This document shows positions 43,458 to 52,166 of a DNA stretch of 64,000 nucleotides, piece after piece; position 1 is the first letter of the stretch; each line of letters begins with the position of its first letter. The notes beneath the pieces are model-generated. The model saw only the letters and a program-made list of their open reading frames with translations. It ran no database searches and was not told the DNA's origin. The position numbers and the translations under genes were made by a program. Location of the stretch: the NCBI RefSeq assembly GCF_030815415.1, contig NZ_JAUSWW010000001.1, positions 3,596,001 through 3,660,000 on the forward strand, read 5' to 3'. The stretch comes from Streptomyces canus (GTDB lineage: Bacteria > Actinomycetota > Actinomycetes > Streptomycetales > Streptomycetaceae).

Positions 43458-44864
43458 TCACCTCCACCGGCCGATCTCGACGTTCTCCAACACACCGAGC
43501 GCGTCCGGCACCAGCACCGCGGCAGAGTAGTACGCCGTCACCAGGTACTTGATGATCGCCTGCTCATTGATGCCCATGAACCGCACCGACAGGCTCGGCT
43601 CGATCTCGTCCGGGATGCCGGCCTGTTGCAGACCGATGACGCCCTGCTCGGCCTCGCCGGTACGCATCGCGATGATCGAGGTCGTACGGGCCTCGGTGAC
43701 CGGGATCTTGTTGCACGGGTAGATCGGCACCCCCCGCCAGGTGGGGATGCGGTTGCCGCCCACGTCGATGGTCTCGGGGACGAGTCCGCGCTTGTTGAGC
43801 TCACGCCCGATCGCGGAGATCGCGCGCGGATGCGCGAGCAGCAGCTTGGTGCCGCGCCGCCTGCTGAGGAGCTCGTCCAGGTCGTCGGGGCTGGGCACGC
43901 CGTCGTGCGGCTGGATGCGCTGGTCGTACTCGCAGTTGCTGAGCAGCCCGAACTCGCGGTTGTTGACGAGCTCGTGCTCCTGGCGCTCCTTCAACGCCTC
44001 CACGGTCAGCCTCAGTTGCTGTTCGGTCTGGTTCATCGGCTGGTTGTAGAGGTCGGCCACGCGTGAGTGGATGCGCAACACGGTCTGGGCCACGCTCAGT
44101 TCGTACTCGCGCGGCCGGGCCTCGTAGTCCACGAAGGTGTGCGGGATGTCCGGCTCGCCGCTGTGGCCGGCCGCGAGGTCGATCGCCTTCTCACCGTATT
44201 TGTTGGTGCTCTGCTCCGGGATCGAGCGCAGCGCCTGGAGATGCTCACGCAGGGAGTCGGTGCGCTCCGCGACCTGCTCGACGGCGTTCCGAGGAAGGAC
44301 GAGCACCGTGCAGGCGGTGACCGCGCGCGCGGTGTACTCCCAGATGGCCTCGGGGTCCAGCAGCGCCTGGTCGCCGAAGTGGGCGCCGTCGGCGAGGACT
44401 CCGAGGACGGCGTCGTCGCCGTAGGGGCCCGTGCCGATCTTCTCCACCCTGCCGTGCGCGAGAAGGAAGACCACGTCGGCCAGGCTGCCGAACGAGGCGA
44501 TCACGTCCCCCGCCGCGAACTCGCGCTGCTCACACCGCCGGGCGAGCTCCGTGAGCACCTCCTCGTCCTCGTACGTCCGGAGCGCCGGGAGTTCGCACAG
44601 CTCCTCCGGGATGACCTCGACCCGTTCGCCCGTCTTCACGAAAGTGACCCGGCCGTCCCCCACGGCGTAGGTCAGCCGCCGGTTCACGCGGTACGTACCG
44701 CCTTGAACATTCACCCAGGGCAGTGTGCGCAGCAGCCAGCGAGAGCTGATCTCCTGCATCTGGGGTGCGGACTTGGTGGTGGTGGCCAGGTTCCGCGCGG
44801 CCGCCGTGCCGAGGCTCTGCTGCGGCCGGCCCTGCTCGGTGCGGACCTCTTCGCCTACCGACAT
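43458..44864 (-). CDS. Family 2B encapsulin shell protein with cyclic-nucleotide-binding insert
   Basis: A 468-residue homologue of the EshA-like family 2B encapsulins. The N terminus reads SLGTAAARNLATTTKSAPQM, then the first part of the HK97-like shell fold (WVNVQGGTYRVNRRLTYAV). A cyclic-nucleotide-binding insert occupies about residues 95-210 and includes FGSLADVVFLLAHGRVE and FGDQALL. The shell fold resumes with YELSVAQTVLRIHSRVADLYN and ends at ALGVLENVEIGRW. The shell protein assembles into a protein nanocompartment. ATG at 44864 has GGGAGG about 11 bases upstream. It is coupled to the polyprenyl synthase. Confidence 0.93.
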   Translation of the reverse strand: MSVGEEVRTEQGRPQQSLGTAAARNLATTTKSAPQMQEISSRWLLRTLPWVNVQGGTYRVNRRLTYAVGDGRVTFVKTGERVEVIPEELCELPALRTYEDEEVLTELARRCEQREFAAGDVIASFGSLADVVFLLAHGRVEKIGTGPYGDDAVLGVLADGAHFGDQALLDPEAIWEYTARAVTACTVLVLPRNAVEQVAERTDSLREHLQALRSIPEQSTNKYGEKAIDLAAGHSGEPDIPHTFVDYEARPREYELSVAQTVLRIHSRVADLYNQPMNQTEQQLRLTVEALKERQEHELVNNREFGLLSNCEYDQRIQPHDGVPSPDDLDELLSRRRGTKLLLAHPRAISAIGRELNKRGLVPETIDVGGNRIPTWRGVPIYPCNKIPVTEARTTSIIAMRTGEAEQGVIGLQQAGIPDEIEPSLSVRFMGINEQAIIKYLVTAYYSAAVLVPDALGVLENVEIGRWR

Positions 44865-45147
44865 ATGAGAATTGCCCTCCCGGTCAACCCCGGCGCCGGT
44901 CTGCACCGGGGCTTCGAACTGCGGACCAGCCTTCCATCACGGAGTGTGCTGGTGCTATTACACGAAAGAGTTGGAATGGATCTTCGATAACTGGGCAATA
45001 CCGAGATCTCGCACACTGTTCCCGGCCCGGTGTCCGAAACAGCTCGCACACCGTGCGAACCAAGTGGTCCCGGCTGTCCGCCCCGGGTACAAGCAGCGGT
45101 ACGAGCCGGTCGCGACAGGCGGTCGCCACGCAAGCGAAGGAGGCGGC
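44865..45147. other. Divergent intergenic region, encapsulin / amidase
   Basis: 283 bases hold both promoters. An AT-richer stretch at 44955-44999 is the best candidate area, but no clear hexamer pair or operator could be read. Confidence 0.35.
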
Positions 45148-45738
45148 ATGGCCCCACCCATGTCCGCGAGCACGTTCCTGGACGCCCTGCAGGACGAGGG
45201 CGTCACCATCGTCCAGGTCGGCGACTGGAGACATCACAACCGCAATCACAAGGGCCCCTGGGGCCCGGTGCACGGCGTGATGATCCACCACACGGTGACC
45301 AAGGGCAGCGCACGCACCGTCGAACTCTGCCGCGACGGCTACGAGGACCTCCCCGGCCCGCTGTGCCACGGCGTGATCACCAAAGACGGCCGCGTCCACC
45401 TCGTCGGCTACGGCCGCGCCAACCACGCGGGCCTCGGCGACGACGACGTCCTGCGCGCGGTGATCGCCGAGAAGGCCCTCCCGCCGGACAACGAGGCGAA
45501 CACCGACGGCAACCGCCACTTCTACGGCTTCGAGTGCGAGAACCTCGGCGACGGCCGGGACCCGTGGCCCGCGGCCCAGCTGGACGCGATCGAGAAGGTC
45601 GCCGCCGCGATCTGCCGCCACCACGGCTGGACGGAACGGTCGGTCATCGGCCACCTGGAGTGGCAGCCCGGGAAGGTGGACCCACGCGGCTTCACGATGG
45701 CGTCGATGCGGACCCGGATCAGGGACCGTCTGACGTGA
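45148..45738 (+). CDS. N-acetylmuramoyl-L-alanine amidase / PGRP-domain protein
   Basis: A 196-residue amidase_2-type protein. HGVMIHHTVTKG gives the first zinc His pair region, GPLCHGVITKDGRVHLVGYGRANHAG follows (in part), and VIGHLEWQPGKVDPRG carries the second His and acid. It would hydrolyse the amide bond between MurNAc and L-Ala. No signal peptide precedes the domain. ATG at 45148 follows GAAGGAGG. Cytoplasmic or phage-lysin-like release would be needed for action on peptidoglycan. Confidence 0.9.
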   Translation: MAPPMSASTFLDALQDEGVTIVQVGDWRHHNRNHKGPWGPVHGVMIHHTVTKGSARTVELCRDGYEDLPGPLCHGVITKDGRVHLVGYGRANHAGLGDDDVLRAVIAEKALPPDNEANTDGNRHFYGFECENLGDGRDPWPAAQLDAIEKVAAAICRHHGWTERSVIGHLEWQPGKVDPRGFTMASMRTRIRDRLT

Positions 45739-45783
45739 CGGCACGGCTGGTCCGGGGGTGACCACACAGGCGACAATGAGGGC

Positions 45784-46686
45784 GTGACCAGCACCGACCT
45801 CGCCGCCCTGCGCCCCCGGCTCCCGTCGCCGCTGCAGGAGATCGAGGACGACCGCTTCACCCGCCGGGGCGTCCGCCTGTCGCTGAAACGCGACGACCTG
45901 ATCCACCCGGACCTCGTCGGCAACAAGTGGCGCAAGCTCGCCCCGAACCTCACGGCCGCGGCCGGCCGCACACTGCTCACCTTCGGCGGCGCGTACTCCA
46001 ACCACCTGCGCGCGACGGCTGCCGCGGGGCGGTTGCTGGGGCTGCCGACGGTCGGCGTGGTCCGCGGCGACGAACTGGCCGACCGGCCCCTGAACCCGTC
46101 CCTGGCCCGCTGCGTGTCCGACGGCATGCGGCTGGCTTTCGTCGACAGATCGACCTATCGCCGCAAGAACGAGCCATCGGCTCTGCTGGCGATACTGCGC
46201 GCGGCCGGGGCCGAGGACGCGTACGTCGTGCCCGAGGGCGGGAGCAACGCGCTCGCGGTACAAGGCTGTCGGGCGCTCGGTGAGGAGTTGCGGGGGCGGG
46301 CCGACGTGGTCGCCGTGGCGTGCGGGACGGGCGGGACCTTCGCGGGGCTGGCGGCCGGGCTGGGGGCGGGTCAGCGGGCGTTGGGGATACCGGTGCTCAA
46401 GGGCGGGTTCCTGACGGCCGACATAGAGGGTCTGCAGCGGGAGGCGTTCGGGGGGCGCCGCGGCGAGTGGGCGCTGGACGACCGGTTCCACTTCGGGGGG
46501 TACGCACGCACGACACCCCAACTCGACGCCTTCACGGAGGACTTCGAGGGGCGGCACGGGGTGGGGGTGGAGCGGCTGTATGTCGCCAAGTTGCTGTATG
46601 GACTTGTGGCGTTGGTGGAAGAGGGAGCGTTCAAGCCGGGGAGCAGGGTGACCGCCGTGATCACCGGAGCGCCGTACGACGGGTGA
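45784..46686 (+). CDS. PLP-dependent ACC-deaminase / D-cysteine-desulfhydrase-like enzyme
   Basis: A 300-residue fold-type II PLP enzyme. LKRDDLIHPDLVGNKWRKL carries the PLP-binding Lys (NKWRK), TFGGAYSNHLRATAAAG binds the cofactor phosphate region or substrate, and PEGGSNALAVQGC is typical of the family. True ACC deaminases and D-cysteine desulfhydrases share this pattern; the sequence does not decide between them. GTG at 45784 begins 45 bases after the amidase gene and may be in its operon. Confidence 0.85.
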   Translation: MTSTDLAALRPRLPSPLQEIEDDRFTRRGVRLSLKRDDLIHPDLVGNKWRKLAPNLTAAAGRTLLTFGGAYSNHLRATAAAGRLLGLPTVGVVRGDELADRPLNPSLARCVSDGMRLAFVDRSTYRRKNEPSALLAILRAAGAEDAYVVPEGGSNALAVQGCRALGEELRGRADVVAVACGTGGTFAGLAAGLGAGQRALGIPVLKGGFLTADIEGLQREAFGGRRGEWALDDRFHFGGYARTTPQLDAFTEDFEGRHGVGVERLYVAKLLYGLVALVEEGAFKPGSRVTAVITGAPYDG

Positions 46687-46739
46687 CCGGCGGGGCCTCT
46701 TGCGGAACTTGCGCCCCGTCGCCTTCTTGGCGACCTGGA

Positions 46740-46849
46740 CAACAGCGCGACGACAGCGCGATGACCGCGTCCGCCCGCCTCAGCCCCTCGTCCATGCGCT
46801 GGACGAAGTCGTCCCCCGTGTCACCCCGTGCCGATCGTGTCGCGCCCAT
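46740..46849 (-). pseudogene. Possible relic of a TIR-domain gene
   Basis: On the minus strand the frame from 46849 reads GDDFVQRMDEGLRRADAVIA, which resembles the alpha-B/beta-B part of a bacterial TIR domain. Soon after, the frame changes character and no continuation is found. Only about 25 residues are TIR-like, so chance resemblance is possible. Confidence 0.4.
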
Positions 46850-46886
46850 GATCCCCCGTCAGACCGCCGCGGGAGTACGGAAATCG

Positions 46887-48482
46887 TCACGTCGCCTCCC
46901 GGTACGCCGCCGCCTCCTCCAGGTCCAGCCTGCGCAGCAGGGTCCGCAGCATCTCGTCGTCGATGTAGCGCCCGTCCCGCAGTTTCACGAACACCTCGCG
47001 TTCGGCGCCGATCATCTCCCGGGACAGCCGGCGGTAGGTGTCGTCGACGGTCTCGCCGGTCACCGGGTTCACCGAGCCCAGGCGCTCCCAGACGGCGTTG
47101 CGGCGGCGTTCCAGGACCGAGCGGAGGCGGTCGGCGAGGGGTTGCGGGAGGGAGTTGCGTTCGTCGGAGAGGAGTCCGTCCAGGGTGCGTTCGGCGGCCC
47201 GGGAGGCCTGCGCCTGGGCGTTGGCCTCCGCCAGGGTCTCGGCCTGGGCGTCGCGGCCGGGGAGCTTCAGCAGGCGGATCAGCGGGGGCAGGGTGACGCC
47301 CTGGACGACCAGGGTGCCGATGACGGTGGTGAAGGTCAGGAAGAGGATGAGGTTGCGGCCGGGGAACGGTTCGCCGCCGTGCATGGTCTCGGGGATCGAG
47401 AAGGCGATGGCCAGCGAGACCACACCGCGCATGCCGGCCCAGGCGATGACGAACGGCGCCTTCCATGTGGGGTTGTCCTCACGTTTCCTGATCCGCGCGG
47501 AGAGCAGGCGCGGCAGGAACGTCGCGGGGTACACCCAGACGAACCGGGACGCGACGACCAGCGCGAAGACGGCCACCGCGTACCAGACGGCGTCGCCGCC
47601 CTCGTACTCCCCGAGTCCCTTCACCACGACGCGGAGCTGCAGACCGATGAGGGCGAACACCGACGACTCCAGGACGAAGGCGACCATCTTCCACACGGCG
47701 TCCTCCTGGAGGCGCGTGGCGAAGTCGACCTCCCACGCGCGGTGTCCGAGGAAGAGGGCCACGACGACGACCGCGAGGACTCCGGAGGCGTGGAACTGCT
47801 CGGCGGCGGCGTAGGCGACGAAGGGGATCAGCAGCGAGAGGGTGTTCTGGAGCAGGGGTTCCTTGAGGTGGGTGCGCAGCCAGTGGATCGGGACCATCAG
47901 GATCAGTCCGACCGCCACCCCGCCGACCGCCGCGAGCAGGAACTCACCGATGCCGCCCGCCCAGGACGCGCCCTCGCCGACCGCGGCCGCGAGGGCGACC
48001 CGGTAGGCGGTGATCGCGGTGGCGTCGTTCACCAGGGACTCGCCCTGGAGGATCGTGGTGATCCGGGACGGCAGCCCCACCCGGCGCGCGACCGCCGTCG
48101 CCGCGACCGCGTCCGGCGGCGCCACCACCGCGCCCAGGACGAGTGCCCCGGTCAGCGACAGGCCGGGCACGATCTGGTAGGCGGCCCAGCCGACGACGAT
48201 GGTCGCGAAGAGCACGTACCCCACGGACAGCAGCGCCACGGGCCGCAGTTGCGCGCGCAGGTCGAGGTAGGAGCTGTCGGTGGCCGCCGAGTGCAGCAGC
48301 GGGGGCAGCACGAGGGGCAGGACGATGTCCGGGTCGAGGGTGTACTCCGGGACCCCCGGGACGTACGAGAGCACCAGCCCCACGGCCACCAGGAGCAGGG
48401 GTGCCGGCACCGGGGTGCGCCGGGCCGCCGCGGCGACCGCGGCGCTTCCCGCCACCAGCAACAGCAGTGGCATCACGTCCAT
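46887..48482 (-). CDS. Na+/H+ antiporter (CPA1/NhaP type)
   Basis: A 531-residue CPA1 antiporter with about 12 hydrophobic helices. GAVVAPPDAVAATAVARRVGLP and ILQGESLVNDATAI are the hallmark ion-binding segments; the ND motif lies in the latter. The helix region ends near LPPLIRLLKLPG, and a ~130-residue cytoplasmic tail follows, with EMIGAEREVFVKLRDGRYIDDE. It exchanges cytoplasmic Na+ or K+ for H+. ATG at 48482 begins the first helix; an ATG 20 codons earlier gives a polar start unlike the family. Confidence 0.93.
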   Translation of the reverse strand: MDVMPLLLLVAGSAAVAAAARRTPVPAPLLLVAVGLVLSYVPGVPEYTLDPDIVLPLVLPPLLHSAATDSSYLDLRAQLRPVALLSVGYVLFATIVVGWAAYQIVPGLSLTGALVLGAVVAPPDAVAATAVARRVGLPSRITTILQGESLVNDATAITAYRVALAAAVGEGASWAGGIGEFLLAAVGGVAVGLILMVPIHWLRTHLKEPLLQNTLSLLIPFVAYAAAEQFHASGVLAVVVVALFLGHRAWEVDFATRLQEDAVWKMVAFVLESSVFALIGLQLRVVVKGLGEYEGGDAVWYAVAVFALVVASRFVWVYPATFLPRLLSARIRKREDNPTWKAPFVIAWAGMRGVVSLAIAFSIPETMHGGEPFPGRNLILFLTFTTVIGTLVVQGVTLPPLIRLLKLPGRDAQAETLAEANAQAQASRAAERTLDGLLSDERNSLPQPLADRLRSVLERRRNAVWERLGSVNPVTGETVDDTYRRLSREMIGAEREVFVKLRDGRYIDDEMLRTLLRRLDLEEAAAYREAT

Positions 48483-48544
48483 GGTCTTCGCCCACCCTCG
48501 TTTTTCCGCACGGTCTTCTGCGCGGCCGTCGTAATCTGGCAATC

Positions 48545-48805
48545 ATGAAACAGTGCACGCATGCCGACGCGCTGCCGCACCCGGAACCCGCCCCGCTGAG
48601 CGACACGTGCGTCGAGTGTCTGCGCGAGGGCCGGCACCCGGTGCAGCTGCGACTGTGCCTCGACTGCGGCCACGTCGGCTGCTGCGACTCCTCGCCGGGA
48701 AGACATGCCACCGAGCACCACAAGGATTCCGGACACCCGATCATGCGGACATTCGAACCCGGTGAGAGCTGGCGATGGTGCTTCGTGGACCACGTTCTCG
48801 TATGA
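48545..48805 (+). CDS. Small UBP-type zinc-finger protein
   Basis: An 86-residue protein formed by a ubiquitin-hydrolase-type zinc finger: CTHAD, CVECL, LCLDCGHVGCCD and ATEHHKDSGHPIM supply the Cys and His ligands. Bacteria lack ubiquitin, and these short proteins are of unknown role. ATG at 48545 lies 63 bases from the divergent antiporter start. Such genes are often paired with Na+/H+ antiporters in actinobacteria. Confidence 0.88.
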   Translation: MKQCTHADALPHPEPAPLSDTCVECLREGRHPVQLRLCLDCGHVGCCDSSPGRHATEHHKDSGHPIMRTFEPGESWRWCFVDHVLV

Positions 48806-48830
48806 CGTCGGACCGCTCCGGTTTTCGACG

Positions 48831-48855
48831 GTTCGACCGTCTGACGTCTGGGTAC
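48831..48855 (+). promoter_or_regulatory. SigB/SigH-type promoter upstream of prsH-sigH
   Basis: GTTCGA at 48831-48836 and GGGTAC at 48850-48855 are separated by 13 bases. This resembles the GTTT-N14-16-GGGTA pattern of Streptomyces SigB-type promoters, implying autoregulation by this sigma group. Confidence 0.55.
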
Positions 48856-48922
48856 GTCAACCCGGCGCGCGTTCTTCCCAATTGGAGCCGCAGACCCCTA
48901 GACACGGAGCGTATCCACAGTT

Positions 48923-48935
48923 TTACTGTGAGTGA
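48923..48935. promoter_or_regulatory. BldD box upstream of prsH-sigH
   Basis: TTACTGTGAGTGA perfectly fits TNAC-N5-GTNA. BldD repression of the sigH operon is known in S. coelicolor. The site is 130 bases before the prsH start. Confidence 0.8.
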
Positions 48936-49064
48936 CGCCGAGGGGTTGGGGTCCTGGGGACAGGAAAGTTGAGAGCGCGATAGCGTCACCGCTGAACCAC
49001 ACTTCGCGTTACCCCGGGGGGCGACCCTCGGCCCCGAAAAGCTTGTACCACCTTGGAGGTGAGG

Positions 49065-49478
49065 GTGTCCCAGATCGCAGGCGAGCCCGCGACCCAGGAC
49101 TTCGTGGAAGTCCGGCTGCCGGCTGCGGGTGCCTACCTGTCGGTGCTGCGTACGGCGACTGCCGGCCTCGCGGCCCGTTTGGACTTCACCCTCGACGAGA
49201 TCGAGGACCTGCGCATCGCGGTGGACGAGGCGTGCGCGATCCTGCTCCAGCAGGCCGTGCCCGGCTCGGTCCTCAGTTGCGTCTTCCGCCTCGTCGACGA
49301 CTCACTCGAGGTCACCGTCTCGGCGCCGACCACGGACGGTCACGCCCCCGCGCGTGACACCTTCGCCTGGACCGTCCTGTCCGCTCTCGCGGGCAAGGTC
49401 TCCTCAGCCGTGGACGACGACAAAACCGTTTCGATCAGCCTCTACAAACAGCGCGGCGCGGGACCCGGGCCGGCGTGA
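49065..49478 (+). CDS. prsH: Anti-sigma factor PrsH/UshX
   Basis: A 137-residue RsbW-like serine-kinase-fold anti-sigma factor. VEVRLPAAGAYLSVLRTATAGLAARLDF opens it and EIEDLRIAVDEACAILLQ is the N-box region; the G-box is degraded (VSAPTTDG). It sequesters the sigma factor encoded just downstream. GTG at 49065 follows GGAGGTGAG; TTG at 49053 would overlap that site. The stop overlaps the sigma start as GTGA. Confidence 0.93.
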   Translation: MSQIAGEPATQDFVEVRLPAAGAYLSVLRTATAGLAARLDFTLDEIEDLRIAVDEACAILLQQAVPGSVLSCVFRLVDDSLEVTVSAPTTDGHAPARDTFAWTVLSALAGKVSSAVDDDKTVSISLYKQRGAGPGPA

Positions 49479-50572
49479 GGACAGGGGACGGGCCGGTGCG
49501 TGACGAAGAGCGCGGCACACGGGAGCTGCCGGCCGAGGGCACAGGCGGGTCCCGACGCATGGGGGACGGCGTCGACGGCATCCCCGAACAGGCCCGGCCG
49601 CATCCGGAGGACGACTCGCCGGAGGCCGGCTCCCTGGACGACGGGCAGCGGGATCAGGAAGGTGCCGTGCAGAGCGTGTCTCTGGACGGACGGATCGGGG
49701 TCTCCCCTGTCCGAGCAGAGACGAGGGCTCGGGGAAGGGCGACGGGCGGGACGATGAGCGAGCACCAGCGAGACGATCAACAGGGCGCGCAGAGCGGGCA
49801 GGCCACGCAGGACAACCCTCAGGACCGCAGCGGGGCGCGGGCACTCTTCATCGAGCTGCGCAAGCTGCAGGACGGCAGCGCGGAGTACGCGGACCTGCGC
49901 AACCGGCTGGTCCGTATGCACCTGCCGCTCGTCGAGCACCTCGCGCGCCGCTTCCGCAACCGCGGCGAGCCGCTGGACGACCTGACCCAGGTCGCCACCA
50001 TCGGCCTGATCAAGTCGGTCGACCGCTTCGACCCGGAGCGCGGCGTCGAGTTCTCGACGTACGCGACCCCGACGGTCGTCGGCGAGATCAAGCGGCACTT
50101 CCGGGACAAGGGCTGGGCGGTCCGCGTCCCGCGCAGGCTCCAGGAACTGCGCCTCTCGCTCACCACGGCGACGGCGGAGCTCTCGCAACGGCACGGCCGC
50201 TCCCCCACGGTCCACGAGCTGGCCGAGAAGCTGGGCATCTCGGAGGAGGAGGTCCTGGAGGGCCTGGAGTCCGCCAACGCGTACTCCACGCTGTCCCTGG
50301 ACGTCCCGGACACCGACGACGAGTCACCGGCGGTGGCGGACACCCTGGGCGCCGAGGACGAGGCGCTGGAGGGCGTCGAGTACCGCGAGTCGCTCAAGCC
50401 GCTCCTCGAGGACCTGCCCCCGCGCGAGAAGCGGATCCTGCTGCTGCGTTTCTTCGGCAACATGACGCAGTCGCAGATCGCGCAGGAGGTCGGCATCTCG
50501 CAGATGCATGTCTCCCGGCTGCTGGCACGGACGCTGGCGCAGCTGCGGGAGAAGCTCCTGGTGGAGGAGTAA
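49475..50572 (+). CDS. sigH: SigB-family stress and developmental sigma factor SigH
   Basis: A 365-residue group 3 sigma factor. A ~110-residue disordered acidic N terminus precedes region 2 (RNRLVRMHLPLVEHLARRF; LTQVATIGLIKSVDRFDPERG), region 3 (HGRSPTVHELAEKLGISEE) and region 4 (MTQSQIAQEVGISQMHVSRLL). In S. coelicolor this gene gives multiple protein forms; the internal ATG at 49754 could produce a 272-residue form. GTG at 49475 is coupled to prsH. Role: osmotic and heat stress and sporulation septation. Confidence 0.93.
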   Translation: MRTGDGPVRDEERGTRELPAEGTGGSRRMGDGVDGIPEQARPHPEDDSPEAGSLDDGQRDQEGAVQSVSLDGRIGVSPVRAETRARGRATGGTMSEHQRDDQQGAQSGQATQDNPQDRSGARALFIELRKLQDGSAEYADLRNRLVRMHLPLVEHLARRFRNRGEPLDDLTQVATIGLIKSVDRFDPERGVEFSTYATPTVVGEIKRHFRDKGWAVRVPRRLQELRLSLTTATAELSQRHGRSPTVHELAEKLGISEEEVLEGLESANAYSTLSLDVPDTDDESPAVADTLGAEDEALEGVEYRESLKPLLEDLPPREKRILLLRFFGNMTQSQIAQEVGISQMHVSRLLARTLAQLREKLLVEE

Positions 50573-50587
50573 GTCGAGGGCCGGGCC

Positions 50588-51037
50588 CTACTTCTCCGCG
50601 CCGCCGGCGTTGCCGGGTCCGCGGATTCCGAGGGCCCGGGTCGTCTCCGCGTTGACGAGCAGGACGAGCGCGGTGACCGCGACGACCGCGAGCACGATCC
50701 CCGCCGGGATCGCCACACTGTCGGCCTGCAGCAGGTTGTAGGCCACGGGCAGCGCCAGGATCTGTGTGATGACGGCAGGCCCCCGGCTCCAGCTGCGGCG
50801 GGCGAGCAGCCCCCGTGCGGCGAGCAGCGGCAGCAGGGCGAGGGCGATCACCGTGATGCCACCGGTGACACCGGTCTGCCTGTTGTCCGAGTCGCCCGTG
50901 AATGCCGCCACGAGCATCCACACGCCCCCGACCACCAGTGCGAGCCCCTCCAGCGCGGCCAGCGCGGCGGCGTAGATCAGCCGCCGTGGACGCGGACCGG
51001 CGGTTTCCTCGGGAACGGGCGTCTGCTCACTGGTCAC
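50588..51037 (-). CDS. Hypothetical four-helix membrane protein
   Basis: A 149-residue protein with four hydrophobic helices: AAALAALEGLALVVGGVWML, TVIALALLPLLAARGLL, AVITQILALPVAYNLL and AIPAGIVLAVVAVTALVLLV. The N terminus is acidic. GTG at 51037 is preceded by TACCCT six bases earlier, which suggests a leaderless message. No family was recognised. It converges on sigH. Confidence 0.75.
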   Translation of the reverse strand: MTSEQTPVPEETAGPRPRRLIYAAALAALEGLALVVGGVWMLVAAFTGDSDNRQTGVTGGITVIALALLPLLAARGLLARRSWSRGPAVITQILALPVAYNLLQADSVAIPAGIVLAVVAVTALVLLVNAETTRALGIRGPGNAGGAEK

Positions 51038-51197
51038 CCCTGAAGGGTATCGGCCGCCCACAGCGCCCCCATGGCGGGCCCGAGCGTCTCTCCGGCGGTT
51101 CCGGACCCACGGCCGTGGCGAGGTTCACGTGCTCATCTCTTACTTGATCCCTACCTCGGCCTGTGCCGGGTACCACCCAGTAGGTACTCTGCAACTC

Positions 51198-52166
51198 ATG
51201 CGTGCACTTCTCGTGGTCAATCCGGCAGCTACCACCACAAGCGCACGTACGCGCGATGTGCTGATCCACGCGCTCGCGAGCGAGATGAAGCTCGAGGCGG
51301 TCACCACCGAGTACCGAGGGCACGCGCGCGATCTGGGCAGGCAGGCGGCGGACAGCCGGGACGTCGACCTGGTGGTCGCCCTCGGCGGCGACGGGACGGT
51401 CAACGAGGTCGTCAACGGCCTGCTGCACGCCGGGCCCGATCCGGAGCGGCTCCCCCGTCTCGCCGTGGTCCCCGGCGGCTCCACCAACGTCTTCGCCCGC
51501 GCCCTGGGCCTGCCCAACGACGCCGTGGAGGCGACCGGCGCGATCCTGGACGCGCTGCGCGACGGCAGCGAGCGCACGGTCGGCCTGGGCCTGACCTCGG
51601 GCACGCCCGGCACGGAGGACGAGGCGGTGCCCGCGCGCTGGTTCACCTTCAACGCGGGCCTCGGTTTCGACGCGGGCGTGGTGGGCCGGGTCGAGCAGCA
51701 GCGCGAGCGCGGCAGGAAGTCGACGCACGCGCTGTACGTCCGTCAGGCCATGCGTCAGTTCTTCGGCGAGGCCCACCGCCGGCACGGCACGATCACCGTG
51801 GAGCGCCCGGACGCCGATCCGGTGACCGATCTGGTGCTGTCCATAGTCTCGAACACTTCTCCGTGGACGTTCCTGGGCAATCACCCGATGTACGCGTCAC
51901 CTAAGGCCTCGTTCGATAAAGGCCTCGACGTACTCGGTCTCAGCCGAATGACGACGACCGCGGTTGCCCGGTATGGCACCCAGTTGCTCACTTCGTCCCC
52001 CGAGCGTGGCCCGCATGGCAAGCATGCGTTCTCCCTGCACGACCTGGACCAGTTCACCTTGCATTCCAAGGTGCCCCTGCCCCTTCAGATGGACGGCGAC
52101 CACCTAGGGCTGCGTACGAGCGTGACGTTCACAGGCGTACGCCGTGCACTGCGTGTGATTGTGTGA
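51198..52166 (+). CDS. Diacylglycerol/lipid kinase-family protein
   Basis: A 322-residue DAGK_cat protein. MRALLVVNPAAT opens the fold; LVVALGGDGTVNEVVNGLL is the nucleotide-binding glycine loop, and VPGGSTNVFARALGLP is the second conserved block. The C-terminal beta domain holds LHSKVPLPLQMDGDHLG. Family members phosphorylate diacylglycerol or similar lipids at the membrane. ATG at 51198 fits the family; the frame is open upstream to 51129. TACTCT seven bases before the ATG may be a -10 of a near-leaderless message. Confidence 0.9.
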   Translation: MRALLVVNPAATTTSARTRDVLIHALASEMKLEAVTTEYRGHARDLGRQAADSRDVDLVVALGGDGTVNEVVNGLLHAGPDPERLPRLAVVPGGSTNVFARALGLPNDAVEATGAILDALRDGSERTVGLGLTSGTPGTEDEAVPARWFTFNAGLGFDAGVVGRVEQQRERGRKSTHALYVRQAMRQFFGEAHRRHGTITVERPDADPVTDLVLSIVSNTSPWTFLGNHPMYASPKASFDKGLDVLGLSRMTTTAVARYGTQLLTSSPERGPHGKHAFSLHDLDQFTLHSKVPLPLQMDGDHLGLRTSVTFTGVRRALRVIV

